NCBI GenBank assembly: GCA_020744425.1
Contig: JAGMUV010000006.1
Location: 1,426,001-1,490,000, forward strand
Source: Dactylonectria macrodidyma
Taxonomy: Eukaryota > Ascomycota > Sordariomycetes > Hypocreales > Nectriaceae
Length of the DNA: 64,000 bases
Direction: 5' to 3'
Below are positions 27,312 through 40,461 of this stretch, in pieces; positions within the stretch are counted from its first letter, which is position 1, and each line of letters opens with the position of its first letter. The notes below the pieces were generated by a model. It searched no databases. It was not told the DNA's origin and worked only from the letters and a program-made list of their open reading frames with translations. The position numbers were made by a program, and so were the translations under genes.

Positions 27312-28367
27312 AATTATAAAAGCTATTAATAATTAAAATCTTTTAAAAAAATAAGTTTCTTAATTTTATATTTAAAAGAAATACTTTTTTAAACTATTTT
27401 AAATATATTTTATTATTAATAAAGCCTATTTATATATAATTATAAATTTAATTAAAAAATACTTTAAAAATTACTATTTTTATAAATTAGTTTTTATAAA
27501 GACTATATATAACTTAAAATATTTTATTTTTATATTAATTATTTTTATAATTATAATTTATTTATAATAATTATTTTTTATAATAAATAAATAATAAATT
27601 AAACTTATTTTTATAACTTTCTTTACTTTAATTATATTTTTAATAATATTATATTAATTTATATTAAAAATATAATTAAAAATGCTATTTTTAATTATTA
27701 ATTTATATAAAAGTATTTTATAAAATAATTATATATTTTTTAAAAATAGCTTTTTTTAAATAAATAACGTTAATAAATATAAATCTTTAATAAAGCACTT
27801 TATTTAATAATAATTAATAATATTATCTTTATTATTAGAATTAATAATTTTATATATAATATAATATATTTTTAATTATAATAAAGTATATTTTAAAACT
27901 TTTATTTTAAATATATAATTAATTAAAAGCTTATTTTAAAATAATAATAAGTTTTAAATTTTAATTTAAATAGAATATATATCTTTTATACTATTTTTTT
28001 AATTATAAATTATTAATTAGCTCTTATTATATTTTATTATAAAAGTATAAATTATATTATTCTTTTAAATTCTTTTAAAAACTTCTTTTATAAGTATTTT
28101 ATTTTTATATTTAAAAGTATTTATAATAAAAATTTAAATTAATTTAAATATTAATTAATAATATCATAATAAAGTTATATAAAGGAAATTATATAACTAT
28201 ATCTTATATAAGTAAGTAAAAAGGAGGAGTGAGTAAAAGAATGAGTTATAATCTTATATTTTTATTTATAACACTTTATTATAAAAGAAAGATCTATTAT
28301 AGCCCAAGTTAAGACTAAGTAGTTATATTTAGTAAAATTATAATAAGATTACTTTTTTATATAATAT

Positions 28368-28539
28368 TATAAGGGGCTGGCTTATAAGTAAGTACGCTAA
28401 AGGACTAGCTGTATATTAATCTATAAAAAGCTAAAAAGGAAGGAATCCTCCTTCATAAGCCTGAAACAGGCCTAGCCCTAAATAGCTATAAAAGCAGTAA
28501 GATATAGTAAAATATATACTCAGGCACTAGCCTATAATA
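28368..28539 (-). repeat. LTR, left copy (3' LTR by inferred orientation)
   Basis: 172 bp, on the plus strand starting TATAAGGGGCTGGCTTATAA and ending GCCTATAATA (TG..CA before RIP). It matches the right LTR along its whole length; the differences are mostly transitions. Confidence 0.8.
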
Positions 28540-28958
28540 TTATCCCCCCTTTCTAATTCTTTATAATTACCTTCCCTTTATTAAATTCTTATGCCTTTTA
28601 TTATAACTACTCTATATTAAACCTATAAGTATTTAAATATCTTATAATAAGTATTATATTATAAATATTAGTAAGCTTTTTAGTATTTAAGTCAGATTTT
28701 TATAAGCTTATACTATTATTATAATATACTTATTATAATTTTATTAATTACTTAGTATATTAGCTTATTTAATACTTTAAAAAGCTATAATATATATATT
28801 TTTTATTATTTTACTATTTCTACTTTTACTTAAGTAAGGCTTTAAGTATTATTTAACTTATTTTATTAGCTTTTTAATTTATTATTAATTTATTTACTAA
28901 CTATAGCTAGGTTATTAAGAGATTACTAAGAAATATTAATATATATATAAAGCTATTA

Positions 28959-29982
28959 TTAGGGTTATAATCCTTAGTAATATATATTTAAAGAGGGACT
29001 AGAGGTTAAATAGTTTAAAAAAAAATATAACTAATAGTAAATAATAGTATAAAGGCTTAAAACCTAAGCTTAAGGCAATAGTAACTCAGAATGACTAGAG
29101 TTTTTACTATATTAAGGTACAAGCCTTACTATCCTATTTAACCCTTTAAAATGCATTATTAAAAAAGCTAGATAGAAAAGCTAGATATTAAAAGGCAAAA
29201 TCATTATATAATAAAAGCCCTTATAAGGCTTTTATTATATTCTAAGCTTATTATAATTCTAAGTTATAATTTAACTCTTTATAATTCTAAATTATAATTT
29301 AATTTATTAAAGACTAATTATAATAAATACTATAATAAATATTTAATATAATATATTCTATACTCTTAGTAATTTAGATTTTAATAATTACTATACTCTT
29401 TCTATATATAACTTAAATATTAAACTTAAAGATATAAAAACTCTTAATAAGCTAAAGACTAGAATAATAAATTATAATCTTAAAGAAATTAGAACTATTA
29501 AAACTTAATAACTCTTTAATAATAAGTAAGTTACTTTAATAATCTTTAAAACTAAAGTATTCTTAAGATTATACTTTTTTAAAAATAATTAATAATTTAA
29601 AAACTAAATTAAAAATAAATAATACTTTTTAAAATAATTAATAATAAAGTTAATAATTAAAATATTTTTAAAAGAAATAGTATTCTTTAAGTTATTAATT
29701 AATATTAATAAAAAGTAAATAATATAAATTATAAATAATATAATTATTATTAATAAATAAAAAGACTAAGATAAAAGGATATAATAAAAGGAGGTTTTAT
29801 TAATAAGTTCTTAATAATTAAAAGAGAAAGAATAAGAATTTATTTATAATTAAATTAATTAATTAATTAAGTCCTTTATTTTATAATAACTTAAGTAATA
29901 TAAATATCTAATTATATAGAAATATAATAATAAAGAATAAAATAATATAGAAATAAAAGTCTAAATAGTGGTTTTAATAATA
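28959..29982 (-). mobile_element. RE-A copy 4, about 1.0 kb, subfamily II
   Basis: Inserted in the LTR element. The reversed tail AGGGTTATAATCC is at the left and the reversed head GTGGTTTTAATAATA at the right. The target duplication ATATAAAGCTATTA (14 bp) is at 28945-28958 and 29983-29996. Confidence 0.85.
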
Positions 29983-30661
29983 ATATAAAGCTATTATAAT
30001 TATTTAATAATTATAATTACTTATTTAATTATTAAGTAATTTTTTTATTAAAATAATTAATTAAAGTAATAATCTTTATATTATTAAACTATAAGTTTAT
30101 ATTAGCTTTATAAAAAGTTTATTTAAACTTTATAAGGAATTTTAAAAAGCTTTTTTTTCTTTAATATAACTTTTATAATTACTAACTTACTTTCTTAGCT
30201 TTATTAAGATTATTAAAAATTTAATTAAAGTATTTTAATAAGATTATTAAATTCTAGCTTTACTCTTCTTTACTATATTATATATAGACTAGGACTATAA
30301 CTTAGATTCTAAGTTTTAGTAAATTATATATAAAATAAAACTAAATACTAATATTACTAATAGTAATTCTATTAATTTAAAGCTTAGTTTATATTATAAA
30401 GACTTACGCTTTCTATTTATATATATTTTTATAAAATTATTTAAGCTTTAATACGACTTACTAAGGTTATTATAATTATATTACTTCTTAGAATTAAGCT
30501 ATTTACTCTTTTATTTTATTAATAGTACTAACTAACTCTACTTCTTAAGCTATTAATTAATTAGTTCTTTAAGTAGCTATAATAACTTTATTATATATTC
30601 AGCCTAAGGTTATTAAGTATTCGCTCTTTAATCATTTGCTTTAGGGTTAAGCTTTTTATAA

Positions 30662-30833
30662 TATAAGGGGCTAGCTTATAAGTAAGTATACTAAAGGATA
30701 AGCTATATATTGATTTATAAAAAGCTAAAGAGGAAGGAATCCTATTTTATAGGCTTAAAACGGGCCTAGCCTTAAATAATTATAGAAGTAGTAAGATATA
30801 GTAAAATATACACTTAGGCATTAGCTTATAATA
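30662..30833 (-). repeat. LTR, right copy (5' LTR by inferred orientation)
   Basis: 172 bp, starting TATAAGGGGCTAGCTTATAA and ending GCTTATAATA, followed by the AATAT target duplication. It has the same length as the left LTR. Confidence 0.8.
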
Positions 30834-31174
30834 AATATTAAAACCTTAACTCACTTTATATAAATAAGTTAGAATAACTAGCTTATAATTATATATTAAA
30901 CTATAAAACTAAATATACTTATATTTTATAAGCTAATAAAAACACATTTAATATATATATATATATTTATTACTATTAAAACCGCTATTTAAACTTTTAT
31001 TTTTATATTATTATATTTCTATATAATTATATATTTATATTACTAAAGTTATTTTAAAATAAAGAACTTAATTAATTAATTAATCTAATTATAAATAGAC
31101 TCTTATTCCTCTTCTTTTATAAAACCTTCTTTTATTAAATCCTTTAACTATTTTATTAAATAATAAGATTCCTT

Positions 31175-32270
31175 ACTATTAAAACCGCTATTCAGACTTC
31201 TATTTTTATACTATTATATTTTTATATAGTTATATATTTACATTACTTAAGTTATTTTAAGATAAAAGATTCAATTAATTAATTAACCTAGTTATATATA
31301 GACTCTTATTCTTTTTTCTTTATAAAACCTTTTTTTATTAAATCCTTTAACTTATTATAATTAATATTAAAAGTAATTATAATAAGATTCTTTTAATTTC
31401 TAATATAATTATTACTCTTTTAATTATATATTAATTAATATAAAGTCAGTTTATAATTATATAATTTATATATTATAGCTTTTTAAATTATTAAAAAAAG
31501 CATTATTAATAGTTATTATTTTTTTCTTTACTTTTTTTTAAACTAATTCTTTTAATAAGACTTACTTTATTTTAATCTATTAGATTATATTCTTATTTAA
31601 TAAGGCTTATAAGAATAGGTTTTTTTAAAAGATATAATAATTAAAAATTATTAATTAAATAAGCCTTTTATAATTAAGTTAGTTAAACTTAGCTTTTATT
31701 ATAAGTCTTAAATTAAATAGATAAAATGCTCTTTATAGCTTAAGAAATAAGCTTTAATTTTCTTTAATTCTTTTAATTAATATATATATAAGATAATTCT
31801 TATATATTAGTATTAATAAGGGTTTATTAAGTTATTATATAATATATTATATATATATTATATTATTTATTTAATTAAAAAGGGTGATTATAAGTTAGTT
31901 ATATTATAAGTAATTAAAGTATAATATAATAGAAATTATAAAGTATTAAATTATAATATAATTAGAATGATAATAAGCTTAGAATATAATAAATATAAAG
32001 CTTTTATAAGGCTTTTATTATATAATGATTTTGCCTTTTAATATTTAGCTTTTTTATTTAGCTTTTTAATTACTTAATGCATTTTAAAGAGTTAATTAAG
32101 ATAGTAAGGCTTATACTTTAATATAGTAAAAACTCTAAGTATTCTAAAATACTATTACTTTAAGCTTAGGTTTTAAGCCTTTATAGTATTATTTACTATT
32201 AGTTATTATTTTTTATATTTAACTTTTAGCCTCTTTTTAAATATACACTACTAAGGATTATAACTTTAAT
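31175..32270 (+). mobile_element. RE-A copy 6, full length
   Basis: Head ACTATTAAAACCGCTATTC and tail AAGGATTATAACTTTAAT. The target duplication AATAAGATTC(C/T)TT is at about 31162-31174 and 32271-32282, within the older copy 5. Confidence 0.8.
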
Positions 32271-32703
32271 AATAAGATTCTTTTAGTTTTTAATATATTT
32301 ATTACTTTTTTAATTATATATTAATTAATATAATATTAGCTTATAATTATATAATTTATATATTATAACTTTTTAAATTATTAAAAAAAGCATTATTAAT
32401 AATTATTATATCTTTTTATTTCTCTTTTTAAATTAATTCTTTTAATAAGATTTACTTTATTTTAATTTATTAAATTATATTCTTATTTAATAACGCTTAT
32501 AAAAATAAGTTCTTTTAAAAAATATAATAATTATAAATTATTAATTAAAGGAGCTTTTTATAATTAAGTTAATTAAGTTAATTAAACTTAGTTTTTATTA
32601 TATATTTTAAGCTAAATAAATAAAATACTTTTTATAATTTAAAAAGTAAGCTTTAATCTTTTTTAATTATTTTAATTAATATATATATAAGATAATTCTT
32701 ATA

Positions 32704-33140
32704 ATATACTTAATAAGTAAGTAAGCTAAATAAGTAAGTAGGCCAATCTAGTTTTATACTTTAAAGTGCGATTTTTAAGAAATTCTTTAAAAATCTAAAC
32801 TAGGCTTAAAATGTATATAATTTAAGTTATAAGTCTATTAATTTCATTATAATAATAAGAAATTTTCCTATATCTTTTAAAAAAAGTATTTATTTAGTTA
32901 TTTAAGATAATCTTATTTATACTGTTTTTATTTTATTTTTATTTTTAAAAAGCTAAATTAATTTTTTAGAATTCTAGAAAAAGTATTATCTACTGACTTT
33001 TTTATTAAAGTATCTTAATTTAATTCTTTAAAATTCCTATATTTATATAGCTAATTTTAGAAAATTGAGAATTATTACTTTTAGCTATATAATATAAGTA
33101 GCTCACTTACTTATTTAGCTTACTCACTTATTAAGTACGA
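32704..33140. mobile_element. TIR MITE M1, 437 bp
   Basis: The ends are near-perfect inverted repeats of about 45 bp containing AAGTGAGTAAGC-TAAAT-AAGTAAGTGAGC. It sits inside RE-A copy 5, after ATTCTTAT. Internal words TTTTATACTTTAAAGTGC and AAACTAGGCTTAAAAT are shared with M2 and M4. The target duplication is not clear. Confidence 0.75.
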
Positions 33141-33636
33141 TATTAATATTAATAAAAGTTTATTAAATTATTATATAATATACTATATATATATTATATT
33201 ATTTAATTAATTAAAGAGAGTTATTATTAATTAGTTATATTATTAATTAGTAGTATTATAACTATATAATTAAATTATCATATAATTAAAATTATAATAA
33301 GCTTAGAATATAATAAATCTTTATACGGCTTTTATTATATAATAATTTTACTTTTTAATATTTAGCTTTAATATTTAGCTTTTCTATTTAACTTTTCTAT
33401 TTAGCTTTCTAACTATTTAATGCATTTTAAAAGGTTAATTAAAATAGTAAGACTTATACTTTCATATAGTAAAAACTCTAGTCATTTTAAGATACTATTA
33501 CTTTAAGCTTAGATTTTAAGCTTATATACTATTATTTATTATTAGTTATTTCTTTTTTCTTTTTTTATAATTTAACCTTTAGTCTCTCTTTAAATATATA
33601 CTACTAAGGACTATAACTTTAATCTATATATTTATT

Positions 33637-34372
33637 ATTATTAAAACTACTATTTAAACTTTTATTTCTATATTATTACATTTTTATATTATATATTTAT
33701 ATTACTTAAGTTATTTTAAAATAAAAGACTTAATTAACTAATTAATCTAATTATAAATGGACTCTTATCCCTCTTTTTTTAATTATTAAAAATTAACCTT
33801 CTTTTACTAAATTCTTTAAGTTTAATATTAAAAGTAATTATAATAAGATTCTTCTAATTTTTTATTTATTACTTTTTAATTATATATTAATAAATATAAT
33901 ATTAACTTTTAATTATATAATTTATATATTATAATATTTTAAGTTATTAAAAAGCATTATTAATAATTATTATTTTATTTTATTTCTTTTTTTAAACTAA
34001 TTCTTTTAATAAAACTTATTTTATTTTAATTTATTAAATTATATTTTTATTTAATAAAGCGTATAAAAATAAGCTCTTTTAAATAATATAATAATTAAAG
34101 ATTATTAATTAAATAAGCTTTTTATAATTAAATTAATTAAACTTAGTTTTTATTATATATTTTAAATTAAAAAAGTAAAATACTTTTTATAATTTAAAAA
34201 ATAAGCTTTAATCTTTTTTAATTCTTTTAATTAATATATATATAAGATAATTCTTATATATTAATATTAATAAAGGTTTATTAAGTTATTATATAATATA
34301 TTATATATATATTATATTATTTATGTTAATTAAAAAGAATTATTATAAATTAGTTATATTATAAATAAGTAT
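33637..34372 (+). mobile_element. RE-A copy 7, 3' part missing
   Basis: It starts with ATTATTAAAACTACTATTT immediately after the target duplication of copy 5. It runs to the region before the usual tail, where copy 8 begins. Strongly mutated. Confidence 0.6.
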
Positions 34373-34700
34373 TATTATTAAAACTACTATTTAAACTTTT
34401 ATTTTTATATTATTTTATTTTTATATTATATATTTATATTATTATATTTGTATATTATATATTTATATTATTATATTTTTATATTATATATTTATATTAT
34501 TTAAATTATCTTAAAATAAAGAACTTAATTAATTAATTAACTTAATTATATATAAACTCTTATTCTTATTCTTTTATAAAACCTTCTTTTACTAAATCTT
34601 TAAACTATTTTACTAAATAATAAGATTCCTTTAGTTTTTAATATATTACTCTTTTAAGTATATATTAATTAATATAATATTAATTTATAATTATATAACC
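34373..34700 (+). mobile_element. RE-A copy 8, 5' fragment with a 30-bp tandem repeat
   Basis: It has the RE-A head, then an expanded tandem repeat of about 30 bp (TATTATATTT-TATATTATATATT, three units, 34405-34500). It is broken at about 34700 by copy 9 in the opposite orientation. Confidence 0.6.
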
Positions 34701-34702
34701 TA

Positions 34703-35540
34703 TTAAAGTTATAGCCCTTAGTAATGCATACTTAGAGAGGGGCTAGAGGTTAAATATTAAAAAAAAAAAAAAATTAATAATAAATAATAGTATAAAAGCT
34801 TAAAACCTAAGCTTAAAATAATAATAACTTAAAATAACTAGAGTTTTTATTATATTAAAGTATAAGCCTTATTATTCTAATTAACTCTTTAAAATATATT
34901 AAATAGTTAAAAAGCTAAATAGAAAAGCTAAATAAAAAAGCTAAATAAAAAAGCTAAATAAAAAAGTTAAATATTAAAAAGCAAAATCATTATATAATAA
35001 AAGCCTTATAAGAATTTATTATATTTTAAGCTTATTATAATTCTAATTATATTATAATTTAATACTTTATAATTCTTATTATATTATAATTTAATTATTT
35101 ATAATATAATTAACTTATAATAACCCTTTTTAATTAAATAAATAATATAATATATATATAATATATTATATAATAATTTAATAAACTCTTATTAATATTA
35201 ATATATAAGAATTATTTTATATATATATTAATTAAAAGAATTAAAAAAAATTAAAGCTTACTTCTTAAGCTATAAAAAGTATTTTATTTATTTAGCTTAA
35301 GATTTAAAATAAAAGCTAAATTTAATTAATTTAATTATAAAAAGCTTATTTAATTAATAAGTTTTAATTATTATATTCTTTAAAAGAACTTATTATTATA
35401 AGCCTTATTAAATAAGAATATAATTTAATAGATTAAAATAAAGTAAGTCTTATTAGAAGATTTAGCTTAAAAAGAAGTAAAGAAAGAAATAATAACTATT
35501 AATAATGCTTTCTTTAATAACTTAAAGAGTACTATATTAA
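34703..35540 (-). mobile_element. RE-A copy 9, 5' end missing
   Basis: The reversed tail AAAGTTATAGCCCTTAG is followed by the VNTR (five AAAAAGCTAAATA units, 34905-34975) and the central region. It ends at about 35540 without the head. Confidence 0.65.
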
Positions 35541-38500
35541 GCAGAGGAATAAGAAAGATATTATTACTTAAAGTAATAAATACTATAAGGTAAGTAGAAT
35601 GTATAGTAAAGTGAGAATAGATAAAACTTATAAAATAAAATAGATAAAAAGAAGGCTAGAGCTATAATTAAGTAACTAGTTAGAAAATAAATTAGATATT
35701 CTAATTAATTAAATAAATTTTATTATAATAATATTAAAAATAATTTAATAATTTAAAAATAAAAGTAAGTAAGAATATTATTAATTATTATTTATATTTA
35801 AATTATTTTTACCTTTTATTTTAAATTAACTCTAGTTATTTTTATTAATAGCTTTATTAAAACTAGTATTTAAATTAATTAGTTAATTAAAAATCCTAAG
35901 TTAATTTAACTAATAGGCCTTAAGCTTTAATATATTCCTCTTTATATAGTTAGTACTTTATCCTTATAAGCTTAAAGACTATAATTAGTAAAGAAAAGTA
36001 AAGTTTTAATAAATAAAAGAAATAATAAAAAAAGAAAAAGAATATATATAAGCTTAATATTTAAATATAGTTAATTAATTAGAATCTAGCTTATATTTAT
36101 TCTTTTAAAATTATAGTAATTATAAAAGAAGGTTTAAAGAGGATTTAAATACTAAGGTTATAATAAGGATAGTAAATAAAGTTATTAAGAGAGTTATAAT
36201 AAGAACTCTTTAGTAAAATTAATTATAAAGTATATAAAATAATTAAAAAGTATTTAATTAAGTAATATCGTTTAATAAATTAAATAATTAAAATATATTA
36301 ATAAGTCTAATAAATATAAAAGTAAATAATAGTAATAATCTTTAAGTAAGTCTTAGAAATAAAGTATAAATTAATTTATATATAATAATATAATTAATTT
36401 AAAAAGGCTTAATAAGAGGAAGAGGAGTTAATCTTAATCTTAAGGTATTTATAATAATATTCTATTAAAATAGAAAAATTAGACTATTTAAAATAAAAAT
36501 AATAAAGCTTTCTATTTAATTAATTATATATATTTATTAATAAAGGGCTAAGAATAAATAAAGAGATTTAATAATATATATAGTTATAATATATATAAGA
36601 GTCTTAATATTATTCTTTTTTATAGTTTTTATAGCTTTTTTAATTATTAATTTAATAATATAGACTCTTTTAATTCTATTTATAAATACTTAGTTAAGAA
36701 TAGCCTTAATATAATTATTAATATAAATAATTTAATTATTAGCCTTTTTCTTTAATAATGCTTATTTTATAATAATATTCTTATTAGTCTTTTTTTATTT
36801 TTTATTAATAGCTTTTTTATTTAAGTTATTAAAATTATTATAGTTATTATTAGTTATTAAAGTAAGAGTTATATAAAGTAGAACTATTTAATTAAATAAA
36901 TTTATAATACTTAAATTAGGTTTAAAAGTAAATAATAAAATTAAAAGAGTTTTAAAATATTAGGATTTTAAGGTTATTATTAGCTCTAGATCTTATATTA
37001 ATTAGTTAATAAGTTCTTAGTTAGTATTAAAAGTATATAAAGTAATTATATAAGATTTAAGTAAGTTAAGAGTCTTAATAATTTAACTTAATTTAAAAAG
37101 AGTAATAGACTCTTTAAATATTATAATATTAATAAATATAATTATTAATTAAAAGTCTTTAATTTAGTTCTTAATAATAAGAAAGTCAGTCTATTAAATT
37201 AATTAGTAATTACTTAGTTTAATAAGAATAATAATAAGTCTTTTAAATAACTAATTATAAATAAGATAGTAAGAAAAGAGTATAAAGAATATTACTTTAT
37301 TATATTTATATTTAGTAATAATAATGTTTTTAAACCTAAGTTTATTATAAATACTTATTAAAAACTAGGTCTTAATTTACTTTTAATTAATAGAAAGAAT
37401 GATTTTAAATAGCTTAAGTAATTAATTAAATAGATTAATAAACTAATCTTTTTATAAAAATATATATTTCTCTTCTATTAATTACTTTTTAATACTTAGA
37501 GTTACTAAAGATAGATTTATATATAAATAGACCGTAAGTTATATAGCTTTAATTATACTTTATAAGTTTAAGAATATAAAATAAATAATTAAATATTTAT
37601 ATTTAAAATTACTTAGTTAATTAATTATAAAAGTATAAAATATATTAAAGTTATAAGAATAATCTATTTTAATTAAGACTAAGTACTAAATATAAGTAAA
37701 TACCTTTTAATAATTAAGTAAAGTATAATCTTTAAAAGTATTATAATAAAAGACTTAATTAATACTTTAATTAAAAATATGTAATACTTAGTAAAAGTCT
37801 TTATAATTAATTAAACTAATTATAAAATATTAATTAAAAATATTCTATTTAATAGTATAATAACTAGAGTTATAATATGAATTTAATATATATTTAATAA
37901 TAAAATCCTTAGAAAGTAAGTACTTATATATTTAATTAATTAGATTTATTATTCTCTTAAGTAAGTTTATTATAATTATAAGAATACTATTTAAAAGTAA
38001 AGTTAAAAATACTATAATAATATCTTTTAATTTATATATAATTATAATTAGAAAGTCTTTAAGTCCTTTTTTATTAATTTAAATATTATTTTATAGCTTT
38101 TTATAAAAGTCTTAAAAGTAAAAAGTATATTCCTTTTAAAATACTTTAAAAAGCATTATATTATCCTTATATAAAGGTTATATTAATATAGTCTTTATAA
38201 AATTAAAGTCTTTATAATTATTATATATATTAATTATCCTTTCTTTATTAGATTTAGATTATTTTATATAAAAGTATAATAAGGCTAGTTAATTAATTAT
38301 AATCTCTTTTAACTATTTAAATAAGCATACTTTTAAAGTATAATAAAATAATCCCTTTTTATAATTAATAATAGTAATTTCTTTACTTTAAGTAAAATAG
38401 GCTTTTAGTAAGAAGTAGGTTTATTTATTATTAATAGGGCTATTTATAATAAAAGCGCTTAGTAAGAAAAAGAGTAGAGGATTTATTTAAAAGAATGTTA

Positions 38501-39218
38501 AATTAAAAAGTAATTATTTAATAATAAATTATTTAATTAACTAAATTATAAAGTCATTTAGTAACTTAATATTATAATAAGAGTAAGATAAAAGGAATAA
38601 AGAGTAGTAATTAAAGAGAGAAGGAGGGGGTTTATTATAATTAGTAATAAGGTTTTAAGAATAGGTTTTTTAAAACTAAGTAGCTTAAGCTTATAAGTAT
38701 TAGTAAGGCAAGTAAGAATAAAGGTAGATAACTGGTTTAAAGAAGTAAAAAGATTAAAGAGCAGAAAGTTATAATAATAAGGTTCTTATAGTAAATAGTA
38801 AAGAGAGGTTAGAAGTAAAAGCTTTAATTAAGAAGAAAAGGGAGTTTCTAAGAATATTATTTAAACTAATTTAAAAGTAGTATTTAATTAAGTAAATGCA
38901 CTAAATAATTATAATTAAAGAATAATAAGTTCTAAGAATAGTAATTATAATAAGAAAAGAGATTAAATTATATTAAAAAAAAAGAGAAAAAAGAAAGAAA
39001 TTGCTTTTAAAGTCTTAAATAATAAGAGGTTATTTATTTTCTTTACTAACTATAGTTCACTTAATATATATTAATCTTAGTATATATATTTCCTTTACTT
39101 TAAAATACTTCTTTTTCTCTTTTTTTTTCTTTTCTTTTTTTTCTTTTTTATACTTTATTAATATTACTTAATTAACTTATTAATAATAGTATCTTCTAAC
39201 TTCTATCTTTCTAATATT

Positions 39219-39785
39219 ACTAAAGTCTATTAAAAAGCCTTTTTTAATATATATATTTATATAATTAGTTAGTTAGAAAGTAATACATTCTCTTTTTATA
39301 TTAATTTAATTTAGAATAGTTATTATAAGACTTTATTAATTAAAGAAGAATAAAAAGAAGCTTACTTTATATTAATAAGTATTTCTCCTTACTTAAGACT
39401 ATTTAATCTAATAGTTCTATAATTTAAAAAGTACTTTACTATCTAGATTTACTTATATATAGCCTTTAACTATAATAATCTCCCTCTCTTTATTAAGTTC
39501 GCTTTTAAAGAAGAGTTATTTAATATTAATTCTATTAAAAAGTATATCTAAGCCTAGATTTATAAAGATAAGATAGTTAATATAGTTTTAAAATATTTAA
39601 TAAAATATATTTTTTACTAGCCCTTTTAGTTAGTATATATTCTTATTAACTTAGGCTACTTTTATGAGTATTTTATTAAAGAACTGCTTTATTAACCTAA
39701 GTATAAAAAGGCTTTAATTATTACTTTTTTTAAATACTAAAATCTACTATTTTATAAATACTATATTTAATTATATTAAACTTAA
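39219..39785 (+). pseudogene. RIP-riddled reading frame of an unknown transposon protein
   Basis: One frame reads 189 codons that look like protein between TAA/TAG stops (each explicable as RIP of CAA, CAG or TGG), with segments such as AYFILISISPYLRLFNL and PLFIKFAFKEELFNINS. The first part recurs in a second copy near 48,355-48,425 in the same frame (VY-stop-KAFFNIYIYII against VY-stop-RALFNTYIDIV). Two copies agreeing in frame support a former coding sequence. I do not recognise the family. Upstream, 38,220-39,300 is homologous to 47,370-48,430. Confidence 0.45.
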
Positions 39786-40461
39786 ATAAATATATAAATA
39801 TATATATTTCCTTTAATAAGCTAAGTTTTAAGCTTTATTATAAGCTTAAAAATTCTATATAAAATCCTATTTAAATATACTAAAATACAGTATTAATAAC
39901 ACTATTCACACTATATAACTAATAATAGCTAATCGGCCTAATATTAGTCCGTGCTTTAAAATCAGGCAATTTTGCTTTATAATTAAAGCTTTTAATTCCT
40001 CCGTAATTTAAAATCAAAACATCTCAGCATTTCCTTAACATATAATTACAAAAATAATACTACTAAATAGCTGAATTTTTAGGCTTCTTAATAGTATACC
40101 TTATGTCTTAGTGATTATATATTTACTAGCTTAATTTATCTATAAAAGAAGAACTACCTCTAGGGCTTATTTCCTTATATAATAAAATCATATACTATAA
40201 GTATAAACTATAATATACTATCTTCTAATAAGACACTCTTATCTTTATATACTCTTTACTTTATTATTCTTTATAAAAATATCCTTATATAAGCTATAAG
40301 CTTATACTTTTATTACTTAATAACTTTTAATAAATTAAATACTTTAAATTACTCTATAATTAAAAAGTATTATATATAGCTATTTTATACTTATTAATTT
40401 ATTCTAAGGTTTATAAATAAATATATAAATTATATTTAAAATACTAATTCTTAATATAAAT

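Larger units (their letters stand above)
28368..30833 (-). mobile_element. TRIM-like LTR retrotransposon with a nested RE-A
   Basis: Two direct repeats of 172 bp bound the element, with a 5-bp target duplication AATAT at 28363-28367 and 30834-30838. Subtracting the nested RE-A and its target duplication (about 1.04 kb), the internal part is only about 1.1 kb, too short for gag-pol, so it is a TRIM or a deleted copy. On the minus strand a purine run (AGAAAGGGGGGATAA) directly precedes the left LTR, in the position of a polypurine tract. This sets the orientation; the primer-binding site could not be assigned to a tRNA. Confidence 0.75.
30972..33624 (+). mobile_element. RE-A copy 5, split by another RE-A and a MITE
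   Basis: The head is at 30972 and the tail ends at 33624; the target duplication TATATATTTATT precedes and follows it. It is interrupted by RE-A copy 6 (31175-32270) and by a MITE (32704-33140). Without these insertions it is about 1.1 kb. Confidence 0.75.

Noticed and set aside
27122..27319. 65-codon ORF in the A+T block
   Set aside because: It lies within the 5'-truncated RE-A copy 3. The frame is a by-product of its low mutation level.
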